From Ganoderma boninense (Eukaryota > Basidiomycota > Agaricomycetes > Polyporales > Polyporaceae): 64,000 nt of DNA. The stretch spans positions 186,001 through 250,000 of the forward strand of contig CM035310.1 in the NCBI GenBank assembly GCA_002900995.3, written 5' to 3'. Shown in pieces: positions 23,546-36,088 of the stretch (positions are counted from its first letter, which is position 1; the number at the start of each line of letters is the position of its first letter). A program made the translations under genes and the position numbers. The notes below the pieces were generated by a model. That model saw nothing but the letters and a program-made list of their open reading frames with translations. It did no database searches and was not told where the DNA came from.

Positions 23546-26394
23546 ATGAACGCAAGCAACAGCAGTTCCTCGTCGGTGTTCGGGATCGCCGTCACTCTAG
23601 GTCTGGTGCGTTCTTGCTCCGCGTGCTCCGTTGCTCCTGTGGTCTTGGATTGGCTGACAACGGGCGGAACCCGCGCAGGCGGCGCACCAGGTCTTCCGCA
23701 AGTACGAGACGTACGACATCCGCGTCCACGCCGCCGTCCTCCTCGCGCCCCCTGCGCTCCTCACCCTCCTCACCACGTCTGCGCAATCCACCTTCCTCCG
23801 CGCACTCATCGCGAACTCCGCGACCTACCTGGCCGCGCTCGTCCTCTCCGTGCTTGCCTACCGCATCTCGCCCGTGCACCCGCTCGCGCGCTACCCGGGC
23901 CCGCTCGGCTGCAAGCTCTCGAAGTTCTGGCTCGGCTCCGTCTGCCTTTCCGGCTTCCAGCACCGCTACATCAAGGCCCTGCACGAACGCTATGGCGACG
24001 TCGTGCGGATCGGTGCGTCTGATGAGTCCTACTTAGTCCTCGTTCGCGCGCGTTCGTGTTCGTGTTACATAAGTGCTTGTGGGTTTGGTTTGCGATTTGC
24101 GATTCCTGCGATTGGTGGCTGTCTGGGTGCTTGGGGCGCCGGACCATCATCGTCGTGCGCTGCTCCTCCGAGTCTGCTCGGAGCAGCTTTCTGTTACGGA
24201 AACCCCCTTCTGATACAGTATCACTGATACTGTCGCTGAACATCTTTCGCTGCGGCGATCTAACTTTGCGCCGGGCGTCGCGGGGAAATCAACTTCTCCG
24301 CAGCGAGGAAAGCGTCCCGCAAAGCGCCTTTCCGTGGCCCGGGGCACAGGAGGTCCATGAGCCTTTCTGGGCCGTAGACTGGCGCCTTTCTAAGGTACCG
24401 TCTGTCCAACGCGATGAACTGTCGACGAAATGGGTCCCTTTCAGAAGAGGCCATATCCACAGACTTTGCATGACGTTGAAAAGTTCATTTCTCCTCAGTG
24501 CGGTCAGGGAGGGGAGACCTTCCCTTTGTTTTGGCGCATATACGGACCCGAATCCTCGTTTAGACTCTCATATGGGGCCATATCTCCCTGTTCCGCCTCT
24601 GATGCACGGATTGCAGGCCCCAACGAACTGTCTATCCGGGACAGCACAGCCCTCAACGCCCTCCTCGGCACCTCCGGCCTCCCCAAGGGTCCCCGTACGT
24701 CCGCTCGTCCGCGTTCTTCTGCTATACTGGAGCTGGAGCTGACTTTCGCTTTCACATTACTTCCTGCGTGGGCGCTCGCCAATGCCGGCAATTCAACGGA
24801 CGTAGACTTCGTCGGGCGGTTCCTGAGCGACACGACCCAGCCCTTGGTCGGGATCCAGGACACGGAGACGCACCTCCGGCGGCGCAGGAAGTGGAACCGC
24901 GGCATGACCCCGTCCGCGGTGCGCGAATACGACGTGTTCGTCGCGAAGCGCGTGCGTCAGCTCGTCGAGGCGCTCGAGGAGAAGGGTCAGAGGCGGGGTG
25001 CGCCAGTGACGATCGGGGCCTGGTTCAACTTCTTCGCGTGCGTGGCCGGACGAGCGTCCGCTATTCCTGCTCAGTCAATGAACACTGACGCTGACGGCCT
25101 GGGGATGCTAGGTACGACGTCATGAGCGACATGGCGTTCGGAGGCGGCTCGGAGCTTCTGACGGCGGGGAGTGACAAGGGGAACGTCTGGTCGGTGCTCG
25201 AAGCCGCCATGTCGTGCGTATACTTGCTCTGTGTCCATTGAGGTCCCTGCTGAACGACTCCCACAGTATCGGGACGTTCTTCGGGCATGTGCCGTGGCTC
25301 GCTGTGTACGTCGGGAAGATCCCCGCCGCGACGGGCAACATCAAGGTCCTTCTGAACATCTGCACGCAACGCGTCACTGCGCGGCTGAAGCGCGGGTCTG
25401 AGAGGAAAGACCTCTTCCACTATCTCGTAAGTTGGCATCTGGCTTCTGTCTGCTTCCAGCGTCTACATCAATCCATCATCATCTGAGAACGCGCGTTAGA
25501 ACAACGAAGATCTCCCGGACAAGGCACCCGCGCCAATGGCGGATCTCGTCGACGACGGCGTCCTCGCGGTCGTTGCGGGTGCGGATACGACTTCCGCCGC
25601 GCTCACGAGCATCATCTACTGCGTTCTGGCGCACCCGGATGCGTACGCGCGGCTGCAGGCGGAGGTCGATAAATTCTATCCCGCTGGAGAGGACGCGCTC
25701 GACACGAAGCACTATCGGAGCATGCCTTATCTCACCGCGTTCATGTGAGCAACGTTATTGATGTTTTGAGCGCAGCTGAGACGGAGAATACTGACGGTGA
25801 GAACTTGAATGATGGCTAGCAACGAGGCACTACGCCTCTTCCCACCAGTCCCAGGAGGAAGCCAGCGTCGTGTGCCGCACGACGCGGACGCAGTCGTCGT
25901 TGGAAACATGTGGGTCTTGTCCGCGTGCTCATTGCATCCATCCCTCTCTCCGGTCTGAGCCTCAGGCTGACCGTTATCTGCCGACATCGGCTCGCAGCGT
26001 CTTGCCTCCCGGCACTAACATATGGCCGCATGTGTACTCGCACCACCTCGACGCGCGCAGCTTCGCACCGTACACAGCTGACTTCTGGCCAGAACGCTGG
26101 CTCCTCGCCTCGGGGGACCTCTCGTCCTCGGACCCGTCCACGCGCGGCGTATCCTCTGCGTCCCCCGAGTTCCGGCACGACGAGGCGGGGTTCATGCCGT
26201 TCTCGGTCGGGCCGATGAACTGCGTTGGCAAGGGGCTCGCGATGCTGGAGATGCGGATGGTGCTGTGTGCGGTCGTGCAGAAGTTCAAGCTTAGGGCGGA
26301 GGACGGGTGGGACCCGAAGACGTACACGGCGAACTACCGCGACTACTTCACGGCGCAGGGCCCGGAGCTGCCTGTCGTGCTGGAGCTGCGATAG
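23546..26394 (+). CDS. Cytochrome P450 E
   Basis: Complete nine-exon P450 of 565 aa: 23546-23605, 23679-24012, 24617-24694, 24806-25037, 25112-25213, 25267-25426, 25500-25744, 25820-25909, 25998-26394 (1698 nt, in frame). The first ATG opens a Ser-rich hydrophobic exon 1. There are two membrane segments, then the RYPGPLGCK hinge. Motifs: HLRRRRKWNRG in helix C, I-helix AGADTT, K-helix EALR, FWPERW, heme loop FSVGPMNCVGK. Intron 2 is 604 bp, a feature of the B/E/F subgroup. It is tandem with F in the same orientation, with a dead copy between them. Probably an ER-anchored monooxygenase; substrate not inferable. Confidence 0.93.
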
Positions 26395-26439
26395 ACCGCC
26401 CTGTCCACCTGGACTGCAGGCACCGGGCGGAAGTGGGCA

Positions 26440-26635
26440 GAAGTGGAGAAGGGAGGAGCGAGCATGGTGCGTTAGTGTTCGCTCCAGGTGCGCGACTTGG
26501 TGTCGATGGCCACGCTATTCAGTGCGTGCTCGTACTTTGTGGGGTATGCAAGGAATGGCGTGGCGCTCAAGTCGAACTGGGCGGAGGCGACGACGGGGCC
26601 GGCACATTTTGGCCAGCCAGATAGATGCGTTCTAA
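26440..26635 (+). other. Conserved P450 3'-flank segment with small ORF
   Basis: The ATG at 26508 opens a frame beginning MATLFSACSYFVGYARN. A copy on the minus strand at 3150-2965 reads MATFFGACAYFVGYARN with no indel over about 31 codons, and a third partial copy lies at 23083-23180. Each follows a P450 3' end. It could be a small membrane peptide, a lost C-terminal exon of another gene, or conserved 3' UTR copied along with the P450. Not recognised. Confidence 0.4.
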
Positions 26636-26899
26636 TGAACTTCATTTTGAACGTCTGAACCAGCGTCTTCGTCTTCTGCTCCGTCTGCCCCGTTCATCCT
26701 GGCTCATTTTGTTGGCCACACGATATCGTTTTCTTCACGCACCTAAAGTCTGAACCTATTCCGATTCCGGCAGGAAAGATTTTGATTTACAGGCCTCACA
26801 CCTACGTCGCTCCACAGCCTAGATATCCTCATTCAGCACTCAGGCCGATCCTTCAAAAATCCGCCACGAGTTCTGTACGTCCTCGTCACTCCTCTCGCA

Positions 26900-27811
26900 C
26901 TGAACACCTCACATGAACGCAGGCCATAGCAGTTTCTCGTTGGTGTTTGGGATCGCGAGTGCATGTACACTTCAGTTGTTAATGTCGAGACTCGTCCTCA
27001 GAACCTGCGCAGGCAGCTCACCGTGTGTTCCGCAAAAACGAGACCTATAACATCCGCGACCATGCTGCTATTCTTTTCCTCCTCCCTTGCTCCTTTCCTT
27101 CCGATCTCGGAGCGATCTGAGTTCTACGTCTTCTCGGTTCGGTGATGGTGGCCTGTGGCGCCGTGAACCGCACTCCTTCTCGGAACGGGGCGGCCGACTG
27201 GAGCGGGATCCAGCGTCAAGCCCAGCGGTTTACTGCATGGAAGCACTTTTGTAGTGTAGCCACCCTCGCAGCGTCCTCGCCGTTACTTTACTGTGTTGCG
27301 AGACATTTCATGGCCATACTCGCCGGATCTGCTTGGGCGCCCTATCCTTCTCTAACATTGCAGGACCTCCATGACTCTTCGGAATCGCTCCGTGCACTGG
27401 CGCAGTTGCGTGTACGCGAGCAAATATATTAATGCCCCGAGAATGATGGCTGACTGCATGCAGTTAAATTTCTCAATGTTGAGTTCCCGTGGAAAGCCAC
27501 ATGACGTTCCACGCATGTTATCACCCGAGAGTGTTTGAAGGCTGCCGGGTAAGACTCCACTTTCTGGCTGCTTTTACGACGCATATCGGCCAGTGTTCTG
27601 TTTTCAACCGCTCAGATCTCGACTGACGTTTGTGATTCCAGGCTTGAACGCTGGCTCGATGCAGGAGATGCGCATGGTCCTGTGCTCCGTGCTGCAGCGG
27701 TTCCGGACGCGCGCGGTGGAGGGGTGGGACGCCAACGCGTACGTCGCGAACTACTGCAACTACTTTACGGCGCAGAGGCCGGAGCTGCACGTCGTGCTCG
27801 AGTTGCGGTAG
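26900..27811 (+). pseudogene. Dead P450 between E and F
   Basis: 26914 starts with an exon-1-like ATG (MNAGHSSFSLVFGIA). Exon-2-like sequence follows from about 27007 (matching HRVFRKNETYNIRD) and soon loses frame. The middle is replaced by about 300 bp (27165-27470) homologous to the minus strand of 2690-2910. 27650-27811 is an intact exon-9 tail (MQEMRMVLCSVLQRF) ending in TAG. The heme Cys and all middle exons are absent. Confidence 0.75.
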
Positions 27812-28311
27812 CCTAAGTACTTATGGTCTGGAGGCTGGCCCGGGCTGGGAGCTGGTGCGTCGACACTTGGTTCCGGCCACGCGGGCTGGGTTCGGTTCAC
27901 CGTCGCTTATACTTCATTTGCGACTGAGCCGATTGCCCTCCTGAGTGCGCGCTCGCACTATACTTGGGGGCCTGCGAGTGGCATCCATGTGGACTCGGAA
28001 GACGGAAGAGTCGACGATCGAGTGACGGGTTGACTAGGCCATGACGTTACGTTTTGGCTACTACCCACACAAGTCCGCAGCTGAACATCTTCAAATTGCG
28101 CCGTTCAAGTTGTCTTTATCTTAAACCTTAGCATAACATTCCGGCGTCATTTGAAGCCATCATATCCACCATGAAGGCACGCCACAGAACACTGGATTAT
28201 GGTTAAGCGCTTACACCTCCGGTTGAACCTATCCTTCAAGGCTTTAAAAGCCGCCGTCATGTTCATTCCACATGTAAGTCCTGCTCGTTCCTCCAACACT
28301 GCACACCCCGC
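27812..28311. other. Upstream region of P450 F
   Basis: 500 bp without coding signal. The AT-rich CTTTAAAAG at about 28241 may be a weak TATA-like element for F. Nothing else recognised. Confidence 0.35.
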
Positions 28312-31140
28312 ATGAACGCAAATAATAGCAGTTCGTCGTCGGCGGTGGTGCTCGCCGTCGCCCTAGGCTTGGTGCGCTCTCCTCTCCTCCCGGTGGATGC
28401 TCAGGCTCTTTCGCTGACAGTGAGCTTCGTTCCTGCATCTCACGCAGGCGGCCCACCAAGTTTTCCGCAAGTATGAGACATATGACATTCGCACCCATTC
28501 CGCCATTCTCTTCACTCCCCCAGTGCTTCTCACCCTCTTCGCGGAACCCATACAACAAATGTTCCCCCGTGCGCTGCTTGCCAACTTAGCCATCTATCTG
28601 ACCACGCTTGCATTTTCTGTGCTTGTATACCGCGCCTCACCCATCCACCCTCTCGCTCGCTATCCGGGCCCACTCGGCTGCAAGTTGTCAAAGTTCTGGC
28701 TGGGGTTCCAATGCATCTCCGGCTTCCAGCACCATTACATCAAGTCCCTCCACGAGCAGCACGGCGATGTCGTGAGGATCGGTGCGTGAAGTTCTGTCCG
28801 GCATCGTTCCGAGTTTGCGTCTTCTTTGGAGGTTTGAGGGCCTACGTCGTAGTGGGTCGAACGGTGGCGGTCCGTGACGTCGTCAATCATACGCCGTTTG
28901 AGGACGTGACGGCCCGCTAGCGTCGATTCTGCCCCTCGGGCGTAACCCTCTTACGCCGCAGAAGCCCTTCTTCGCCGAGTATTTGTCCCCCAGTGCACCC
29001 CATATCGCTCAGCTGAACGTGATCTTGCGCCATCCCCACACGTTTGACTCCCAAGCTCACCGACTCTACTCCAGCCACACCACTGGCACATGGCCGCTGA
29101 GAATACGCCATCGCTCTCGACAGCTGTGGATATGGGTGTACGTGCCGTTGGCGACTTTCCCTGCAGACGTATGACTCTGCTGACTTCACGAGAGCTGCCG
29201 AGGACCGTATCCATCCAGAGTGCTCGAACTCGGGCGCTGTGGGTAGCCCCCTCACACAATCATTCCCATTTTCGCGTATATATGACGCTGTCGACCCGAT
29301 CCTAAGTAGTTTTTGGCTGCCTTTGCGCGATGCTCTTGCGGTTCTGTTTGACCTCTGTTCTCATCTCCACCCTCTGTAGGCCCGAACGAACTGTCCATCC
29401 GCAACACAACTGTCCTCGATGCCATCCTCGGCACCTCCGGTCTCCCCAAGGGTCCTCGTACGTCCCTCGTAACTCCCAAACGTTCGAGTCGCCCACCGGC
29501 CTGGCGCTCAATTTTACACATCGCTACCGTGACGTAACTAACGAAACCGCCGACAAACCTAGATATCGTCGGGCGATACCTGAGCAGCACGCACCGGTCC
29601 CTGGTCGGGATCCAGGACACGGAGATGCACCTCCGGCGGCGCAAGAACTGGAACCGCGGCATGGCCCCGTCTGCGCTCCGCGAGTACGAGCTGCTCGTTG
29701 CCAAGCGTGCCAGACAGCTCGTCGAGAGGCTCGAGGAGACTATTCGGAGTCCAGGGGTGCCAGTGGTGATGATCGGGAGCTGGTTCAACTTCTTTGCGTG
29801 CGTCTCGCCCATCCGGAATGTCCGATAGTCATGGTCCTTGCCGCAATTGGATATGCGCTGATGCTGACCGGGGTGTGGATGTAGATACGACTTCATAAGC
29901 GATATGGCGTTCGGAGGCGGGTCGGAGCTCCTTGCTGCGGGGAGTGACCAAGAGAACGTCTGGTCGGTGCTCGAGGACGCCATGTTGTGCATATGCTCGC
30001 TCTGCGTCCATTGGTCATTCTAGCTGAACTTTGATCACCCAGAATCGCGACGTTCTTTGGTCACGTCCCCTGGCTCGGTGTATACGTCGGGAAGATCCCC
30101 GCCGCTACCGTGAGCCTCGTGACCCTCTTGAAGGCCTGTTCCCAACGCGTCATTGCGCGGCTGAAGCGCGGCGCTGAGCGGAAGGATCTCTTCCACTACC
30201 TGGTAAGCCATCTGTCTGTTTATGCTGATAGTGTATCCGCCAATCTGGGAATATGCTAGAACAATGAAGACCTTCCGGACAAGCCACCCACACTGATGGA
30301 GGATCTCATCGACGATGGAGCTCTCGCGGTCGTCGCGGGCGCAGACACGACCTCCATCGCGCTAACAAGCATCATTTACTGTATACTGGCGCACCCGGAT
30401 GCGTATGCGCGGCTTCAGGCGGAAGTCGACAAGTTCTATCCTGCTGGGGAAGACGCGCTCGACACGAAATACCACCGGGACATGCCTTACCTCACCGCTG
30501 TCATGTAAGCATCGTTCTCCACGCTTGATACTTCAGCACATCTGGGACGGGGAATGCTGACTCTGAGAACGATGCGTAGCAACGAGACCCTACGGCTCTT
30601 TCCTCCAGTCCCGGGAGGGAGCCAGCGCTGTGTCCCGCACGACGCCACGGCCGTCGTCGTTGGAAACATGTCAGTCTCGTCCCCCCCTCCCCAGTCTGAG
30701 TCTCACGCTGACCGTTGTCCGACACCCTCCCACTCACTTACAGTGTCCTTCCCCCTGGCACCGCCGTATGGCCACACGTGTACTCGCATCAACTCGACCC
30801 ACGCAACTTTGCCCCCTTCACGGCCGACTTCTGGCCCGAACGCTGGCTCCTTGCCTCTGGGGACCTCTCGCCATCGGACCCGTCCGCGCGGGGCGTCTTC
30901 CCTGTGTCCCCCGAGTTCCGGCACGACGAGGCGGGGTTCATGCCGTTCTCGATCGGGCCGATGAACTGCGTGGGCAAGGGGCTAGCGATGTTGGAGATGC
31001 GGATGGTGTTGTGCGCGGTCCTGCAGAGGTTCAAGATTAGGGCCGAGGACGGATGGGACCCAAAGGCGTACCAGGAGAACTACCGCGACTACTTCACGGC
31101 TCGGAGGCCGGAGATGCCTGTCATGCTGGAAATGCGATAG
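28312..31140 (+). CDS. Cytochrome P450 F
   Basis: Complete nine-exon P450 of 566 aa: 28312-28371, 28448-28781, 29380-29457, 29563-29797, 29885-29986, 30043-30202, 30260-30504, 30580-30669, 30744-31140 (1701 nt, in frame). Motifs: RYPGPLGCK hinge, HLRRRKNWNRG, I-helix AGADTT, ETLR, FWPERW, heme loop FSIGPMNCVGK with Met at the usual Arg position. It is closest to E, with identical lengths for exons 1-3 and 5-9. Intron 2 (598 bp) contains about 29050-29290, a sequence that also survives in the relics at 4480-4860 (-) and 21290-21720 (+), showing that those relics derive from a P450 of this subgroup. Substrate unknown. Confidence 0.93.
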
Positions 31141-31737
31141 GAGGCAAGGTCGGGTGGGCGACTTAGAGAGCGGAGTTCTGCGGAGTTCGCGACGCACGAT
31201 GTTTGTCGTGCTAGTTGAACTTGTAGCTGACAGCTACGGTCTTCGGTATTAATATCCATTTTATCTCATTGCATTTGGTCTCTGCTTGGATTCCCCCGAA
31301 TTTGGTTGATGCTATGCGCCGTACGAGGGTGTTCTCGAGTGCAGATGATGTGACCGCGTTCGGTCCGCTGCGAGACCAATCATGGTTTTCTGCTCCTCTC
31401 TGCGGTACCACTGGTGGTGTCGAAGTAAGCTCTGCTGAATCAACGCGCGCGAGCGCCGTAGTGGCGAATCAGGGAAAAAGGTCCTTTGATTCCAAGTCGT
31501 CGTCGCGCTGTGCATATGTCTACTACGGAGAGAGGCTGACTCGTTCTACTTCTTGTATGTCCACGTCCACGTTCGTCGCTCGGAAACTCAACCCCCCCCC
31601 CCCCGAGATACAGATACATACAGCTCCAAATCCTCAATATTTATATACTTACTCCTCGCCCTCCTGTTTCCGCACTCTTGCCTCACCCCTCTCTGACATC
31701 CCCATCCGCCACCACCGTACTTGAGCAAAGTAAATCA
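31141..31737. other. Convergent intergenic region
   Basis: 3'-to-3' interval between P450 F (+) and the seven-helix copy 2 (-). Contains a C homopolymer at about 31592-31603. No gene seen. Confidence 0.5.
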
Positions 31738-33544
31738 TCATCGCTTTGCGGAATGGCCCAAGGACTCCAGGTCCTCTTCTGCATTTTCTGATGAAGCGCA
31801 CGCCGTGACGTCCTCTGCGTTGCTGTTATTGTGCGTGTCTGACTCCACGACCTTCTCGACCGCGACGGCGATCGCGGCGGTGCCCTGGCGCACAGTGTCG
31901 CGCCGCCGCAGCCCGTTCTCGACCGCCGACTTGTTCAGCGCGACGAGCACGATGATCGCCGTCGGGTATATCGCCTAGGACCGTCACGTCGAGTCGCGCC
32001 GCGTCAGGATCCCATGCATGTGATGCGAGACTCATGGGGATGGGCCACGTACGATGAAGGGGACGAGGCAGCCCTCGACGAGGACCCCGCCGCGGAACCA
32101 GAACGAGTCGGAGTGCGGCTGGTGCTTGGCGAAGAGCTGGAAGGAGAGGAAGATGGAGGTGCGCATGTGCGGGTCGTTGATCCGCGACCCGATCTGCCAC
32201 ACGACGACCACAATCTGGGGGCGGAAGGTTGGATGGGGAATAAAAATGGAAAAGAAAATGAAAAGTAGGAAGAGAAGTTAAGGAGCGACGGGGGGCGCGC
32301 GGGGGCTTGGCGGGGACGTACCCAGAACGTGCAGTAGAGCGCGCCGGACTCGATGAGGAGCGTGAAGATCCTTTCCACCTGCGTGCTCCGCGACCCGCTC
32401 GCGACGTGGTTTCGGATGCACTTTCGATGAACCCTGCAGGTTATCTCGTCAGCTATAATGTGATATACACAGGAACAGGGTAAGGGAGGAGATGTCGGAC
32501 GATGCCTACCATGCCTTGTATGCGGTAAGTGCGTTCGCGGCGAGGTTGGTCACGAGAGAAAGCACCAACACAGCGGTGCCCACAGGCGAGCCTTCGTACA
32601 TGAATCCTCCCTTTTTGTGGCACGCAAAGTTAGTGTCCACCGCCCCCGTGCCTGCATAACGCGGAGCATGCATGAGGTCAGAACGAGCAGGGAGTTACGC
32701 GGACCAAACAAAGACGCCGCACTGCGGCGGCGGCTCACCAAAGGTAGCTACCAACAGAACGCCCCCGACAACAGACACGATCTTGCGACGCAGCACACAG
32801 CTGTCCTTCCACAGAACCCAAACACGCCACCAGACGACGACGTCACTCAGGATCAGCTGTTGAACGGAAGCTAGTCAGGCGGCGCGCGAGGCACTCAGGT
32901 ATTTAGGATAGGGTATTACCGTGACCGAAACGTACGTTCACTGTGAGCGTCGCGGTGCCGACGCACTCTTCTGGATGGAACGCCTCCCTGTTGGACAGGA
33001 AGGTGACCGTGGTGGGGTGAGAGAGAAGGCCGCCGAAGCGCTGCAGGACGACGACGGCCCAGTGCGTGGTCGTGGACACGAATAACGCCATGACCGCGAG
33101 GAGCTGTATTGCGGTGAGGGGCCGGCGCCGGACGCCCCGGCAGCTGCAGCACCGGTGCCCACGAATGTTGTCAGGTCCAACAATGGTTACTGATAAACAT
33201 TATCGCAGATTTGGGAAGTCCCGGGGGAACTTACAGGAGGAGGTATACGGACACCACGGCCAGGGTCAGGAAGAGTCCTGTGTACGACGATCGCAGTCAG
33301 CTCATCCCTTTTGAGTGGGAGAAACACTGGGATATTTCATACCGTAGAGGACTGCGAAATACGTCGAGGTCGCCACCGCCATCCATAAGATATCGGGGAA
33401 GATTTTATTCAGAGGATTGTAAGTCCAAGAGGTCGCATTTCCTGTGTTGTGAGGAGGCGGGGGATGGTGCCAAGAGGTTGCGTTGCCTGCGCTGTACAGA
33501 TGCGGGAGGTCAGGCGGAGGGGACATAGTGTGCCGGCACACCAC
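31738..33544 (-). CDS. Seven-helix membrane protein, mushroom-expanded family (copy 2)
   Basis: Eight exons on the minus strand: 33343-33544, 33235-33277, 32936-33143, 32739-32856, 32510-32651, 32322-32433, 32053-32214, 31738-31974; 1224 nt, 407 aa, in frame with GT..AG junctions. Exon phases match copy 1 exactly. The start is the ATG at 33544; the next Met at 33526 is equally possible. Diagnostic motifs are SDVVVWWRVWVLW, VERIFTLLIESGALYCTFW and AIYPTAIIVLVALN. The N-terminus carries a twofold repeat of NATSW and could be extracellular and glycosylated. Probably a plasma-membrane or endomembrane receptor-like protein; no function is established. Confidence 0.85.
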
Positions 33545-34700
33545 AGCAGGTTGGCAGTGAGCACACGAGGGGGGGGGGAGTATTTACTAGGAAAGGGCTC
33601 TGGCTCGTACTACGGGACAAGGGGCATGCGTTGGCCGCCCATTTATGACCACCACCATGATGTCGAACGGGAACAGATTTTGTGTGCAGTGCTGATCAGA
33701 TACGAGTGGGCTGAAAAGGAAGCGGTCAGAGTTCTAGCCAGGCGGTGAATAATCTGTATTCTTTGTATGGAATCTAGTGGCCTCTCTGTAGAAGTTGCGA
33801 GATTAATTGAGCTACCGGAGCAACATGCGGGTGATAATATGCATTCTTACCTCAAAGGATACGCTGCAGAAAGGTATGACTTGGTCATGTTAGTCATCGA
33901 CGAATTTAAGGTTGGGGTCGTGATACTGTAGGCAGACGTGTTGGTGCTCCACAATCTGAAGTATACTACACATTTAGCACATCTTTCTGTCCTAGACGTG
34001 CTTGCATCACGTCCACATGGAAGGAAATCCTTGCAGTATCACGACAATTCTATCTTAATCCATCCAGGGCGTCGGCGTCCAAGTCGGCCCAATCGGGCTC
34101 CTGCTTTCACGGGTCGCTATCCACGGAGATCCTGTAATCGCGTGAAGGCATCGAGGGTATGATCAGATCAGAGAGATGGGAGGTACTGTCTGTTAGTTAC
34201 GTGACTATCTACAGAGAGCAGAGGTCGCGGGCGGTCGAGATAGTAGACGAAGAAGTCGGAGATGATAGATGAGGAAGCAAATAAACGTCACAGTCAGCAT
34301 CCGCCCCGGTGCATTGGCGAGTGACACTGTCCGGCCAGGTCCAAGTTTTACGAGTGACCGAGACCGTCGCGAATCGACGGGTTGTGATGATGGGATATGG
34401 AACACTTACATATATTATATTTATACTCGAGCGAGAGCTTGACGGTCCCAGGGCACAATTCGAGCGTCAGGCTCGGAGCGGCCGATACTGTAGTAAGTTA
34501 CATGAGCGCTGAGCACCTCCGTCAAGTCCGACTTCATGGCAGCGTGCGGGTACCGTAGAATCGGACCGTATGCACAGTCTTCCGCAACCGCTCTAGCCCA
34601 AGCAGGATCACTGGGGTGCGAGGAGCCAAGCGCCGCAGTGCCATGGACGACTCGGACAGTAAGTAGCACATCGTCAGTCTCACTAGCGCTGTCCGTCAGT
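33545..34700. other. Gene-free interval
   Basis: Promoter side of seven-helix copy 2. Includes a G-run at about 33571-33580. No coding signal or repeat recognised. Confidence 0.4.
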
Positions 34701-34702
34701 AC

Positions 34703-35240
34703 TCACGGCTGTCTCGACCTCTGAGGCGATTCCGGGTGGGCCGGGGCTAAGTCGCGCTTGAAGTAGTTCTCGATCCCTGAATTGTTCAGCATCGCGAGCA
34801 CGACTTTCGTGGTCAGGTATATTGCCTGCAGGGAGACCCTCCTACCTCCAGGCTGACGGTCGCGGTCAACGCGGAAACTGGTGTCACCCATATCAATAGG
34901 AAGGGACTTCAATCACGCCAAGGTCTCACCCCCGCAACAGGATTCTGCCCTGCCGGAGCTGACATGGTGCCCATGGGAGGCTCGTAGGGCATGTACGCGG
35001 GTCCAAGGCCTCTCGTCATCCGCTTGTGCCAGGCCAAGCTAGAGTGGAGTCGATGCTCCTCCGAGATCTTGGGCGAGAAGAGGATACGACTAGAAGAATG
35101 CGATTAGTTGGGCCTAGGTTGGACTCACCGGTGCGAGGAATCGATATCGGAATTAGATGTCATTCAATGGTGGTGACTGAAACTTACTTGGAGATGACGA
35201 GCTCGAGAAGGACGCCGATGATGGACAATGGAGATCGCGG
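34703..35240 (-). pseudogene. Relic of a third seven-helix gene
   Basis: The minus strand at 34834-34703 starts after a good acceptor (CCCTGCAG) and reads AIYLTTKVVLAMLNNSGIEN, matching the last exon of copies 1 and 2. About 35240-35185 reads SIIGVLLELVISK before a GTAAGT donor and corresponds to the end of exon 7. No frame for the other exons is visible upstream. Confidence 0.55.
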
Positions 35241-36088
35241 TACGAGCTGCACGTTTGAACGTTGTCGTGGACGACGATCGACACGTCTGCGCCTCCAAGC
35301 GCCCGGATTCCGGTTCTCGGCGGCGTCGGCGCCTACGACTCTCGCTTATATATTGGCGCAGGCATGCGGCACACTCCATTCTTTGCACTCCTGCATTTGG
35401 ATCCGTTTGTATTCGAAGAAGACCCTTCGACTTCACCTGCATATGCCTCGCACAGTCCGGCCCCAACGAGAACACGGTGCGGCCTCGGAGAAGAGTCCAG
35501 GACGTAGCTGGTCCACCGTGACAGAGCACAGGTAGCGTTTTCAAGCACCAGCTTCTCTCCATCTCATATCCGTTGCTACCGAATCCGCCGACAGCTGGCC
35601 ATGTTTATGTTTCTGCAATTCTCTCGATCAGACCCCCCGCCTGGCTTGTTGGTTCGACACCGAATGCATGTCGTCCTCCGGAAGCAAACCTCAACCCGCG
35701 ACCGCCTGGGGGTCGGGCACACCGGGCCCGGGTATCGCGCACAGCTGTAGTTAACGTTCAAGTTCTCCAATTCTCCGCGTCGTCGCTCGGTTTTCCCATC
35801 CAGGTCTGGACCTACCCTCTTTGCGTGCTCCATTCACATCTGCGCGCGCAGCCATGCTATAGCTATACAACCCAAGTTCAGGGTCTAGTGACCATGACTC
35901 GGATTGACGGCGCATCCACGTCGACCTCACTCGTAGGTAGCTAACACATTCAAACCACCTCAGGCCCCGGCCGTGAATTTCGTCGACGCTCTGGTGGAAG
36001 TCCGCAGCGCTGGCTGACCTTGGCTCCCAAAAACATATATATATAAGGCCATTGTCGCGGCCGGATCGCCCTTGAACGATCAGTAGCC
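35241..36088. other. Upstream region of S53 protease
   Basis: No gene recognised. The last part holds the core promoter of the protease, listed separately. Confidence 0.4.
36035..36047 (+). promoter_or_regulatory. TATA box of S53 protease gene
   Basis: ATATATATATAAGG about 45-55 nt before the ATG at 36089, a strong TATA-type core promoter for an inducible secreted protein. Confidence 0.55.

Noticed and set aside
1..31140. P450 cluster as a secondary-metabolite gene cluster
   Set aside because: No terpene synthase, polyketide synthase, peptide synthetase, transferase or pathway regulator is visible; the cluster is explained by tandem and inverted duplication.
35651..35670. GGTTCGACACC resembles a tRNA B box
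   Set aside because: The flanks do not form a T stem and no A box or acceptor stem is found at the right distance.
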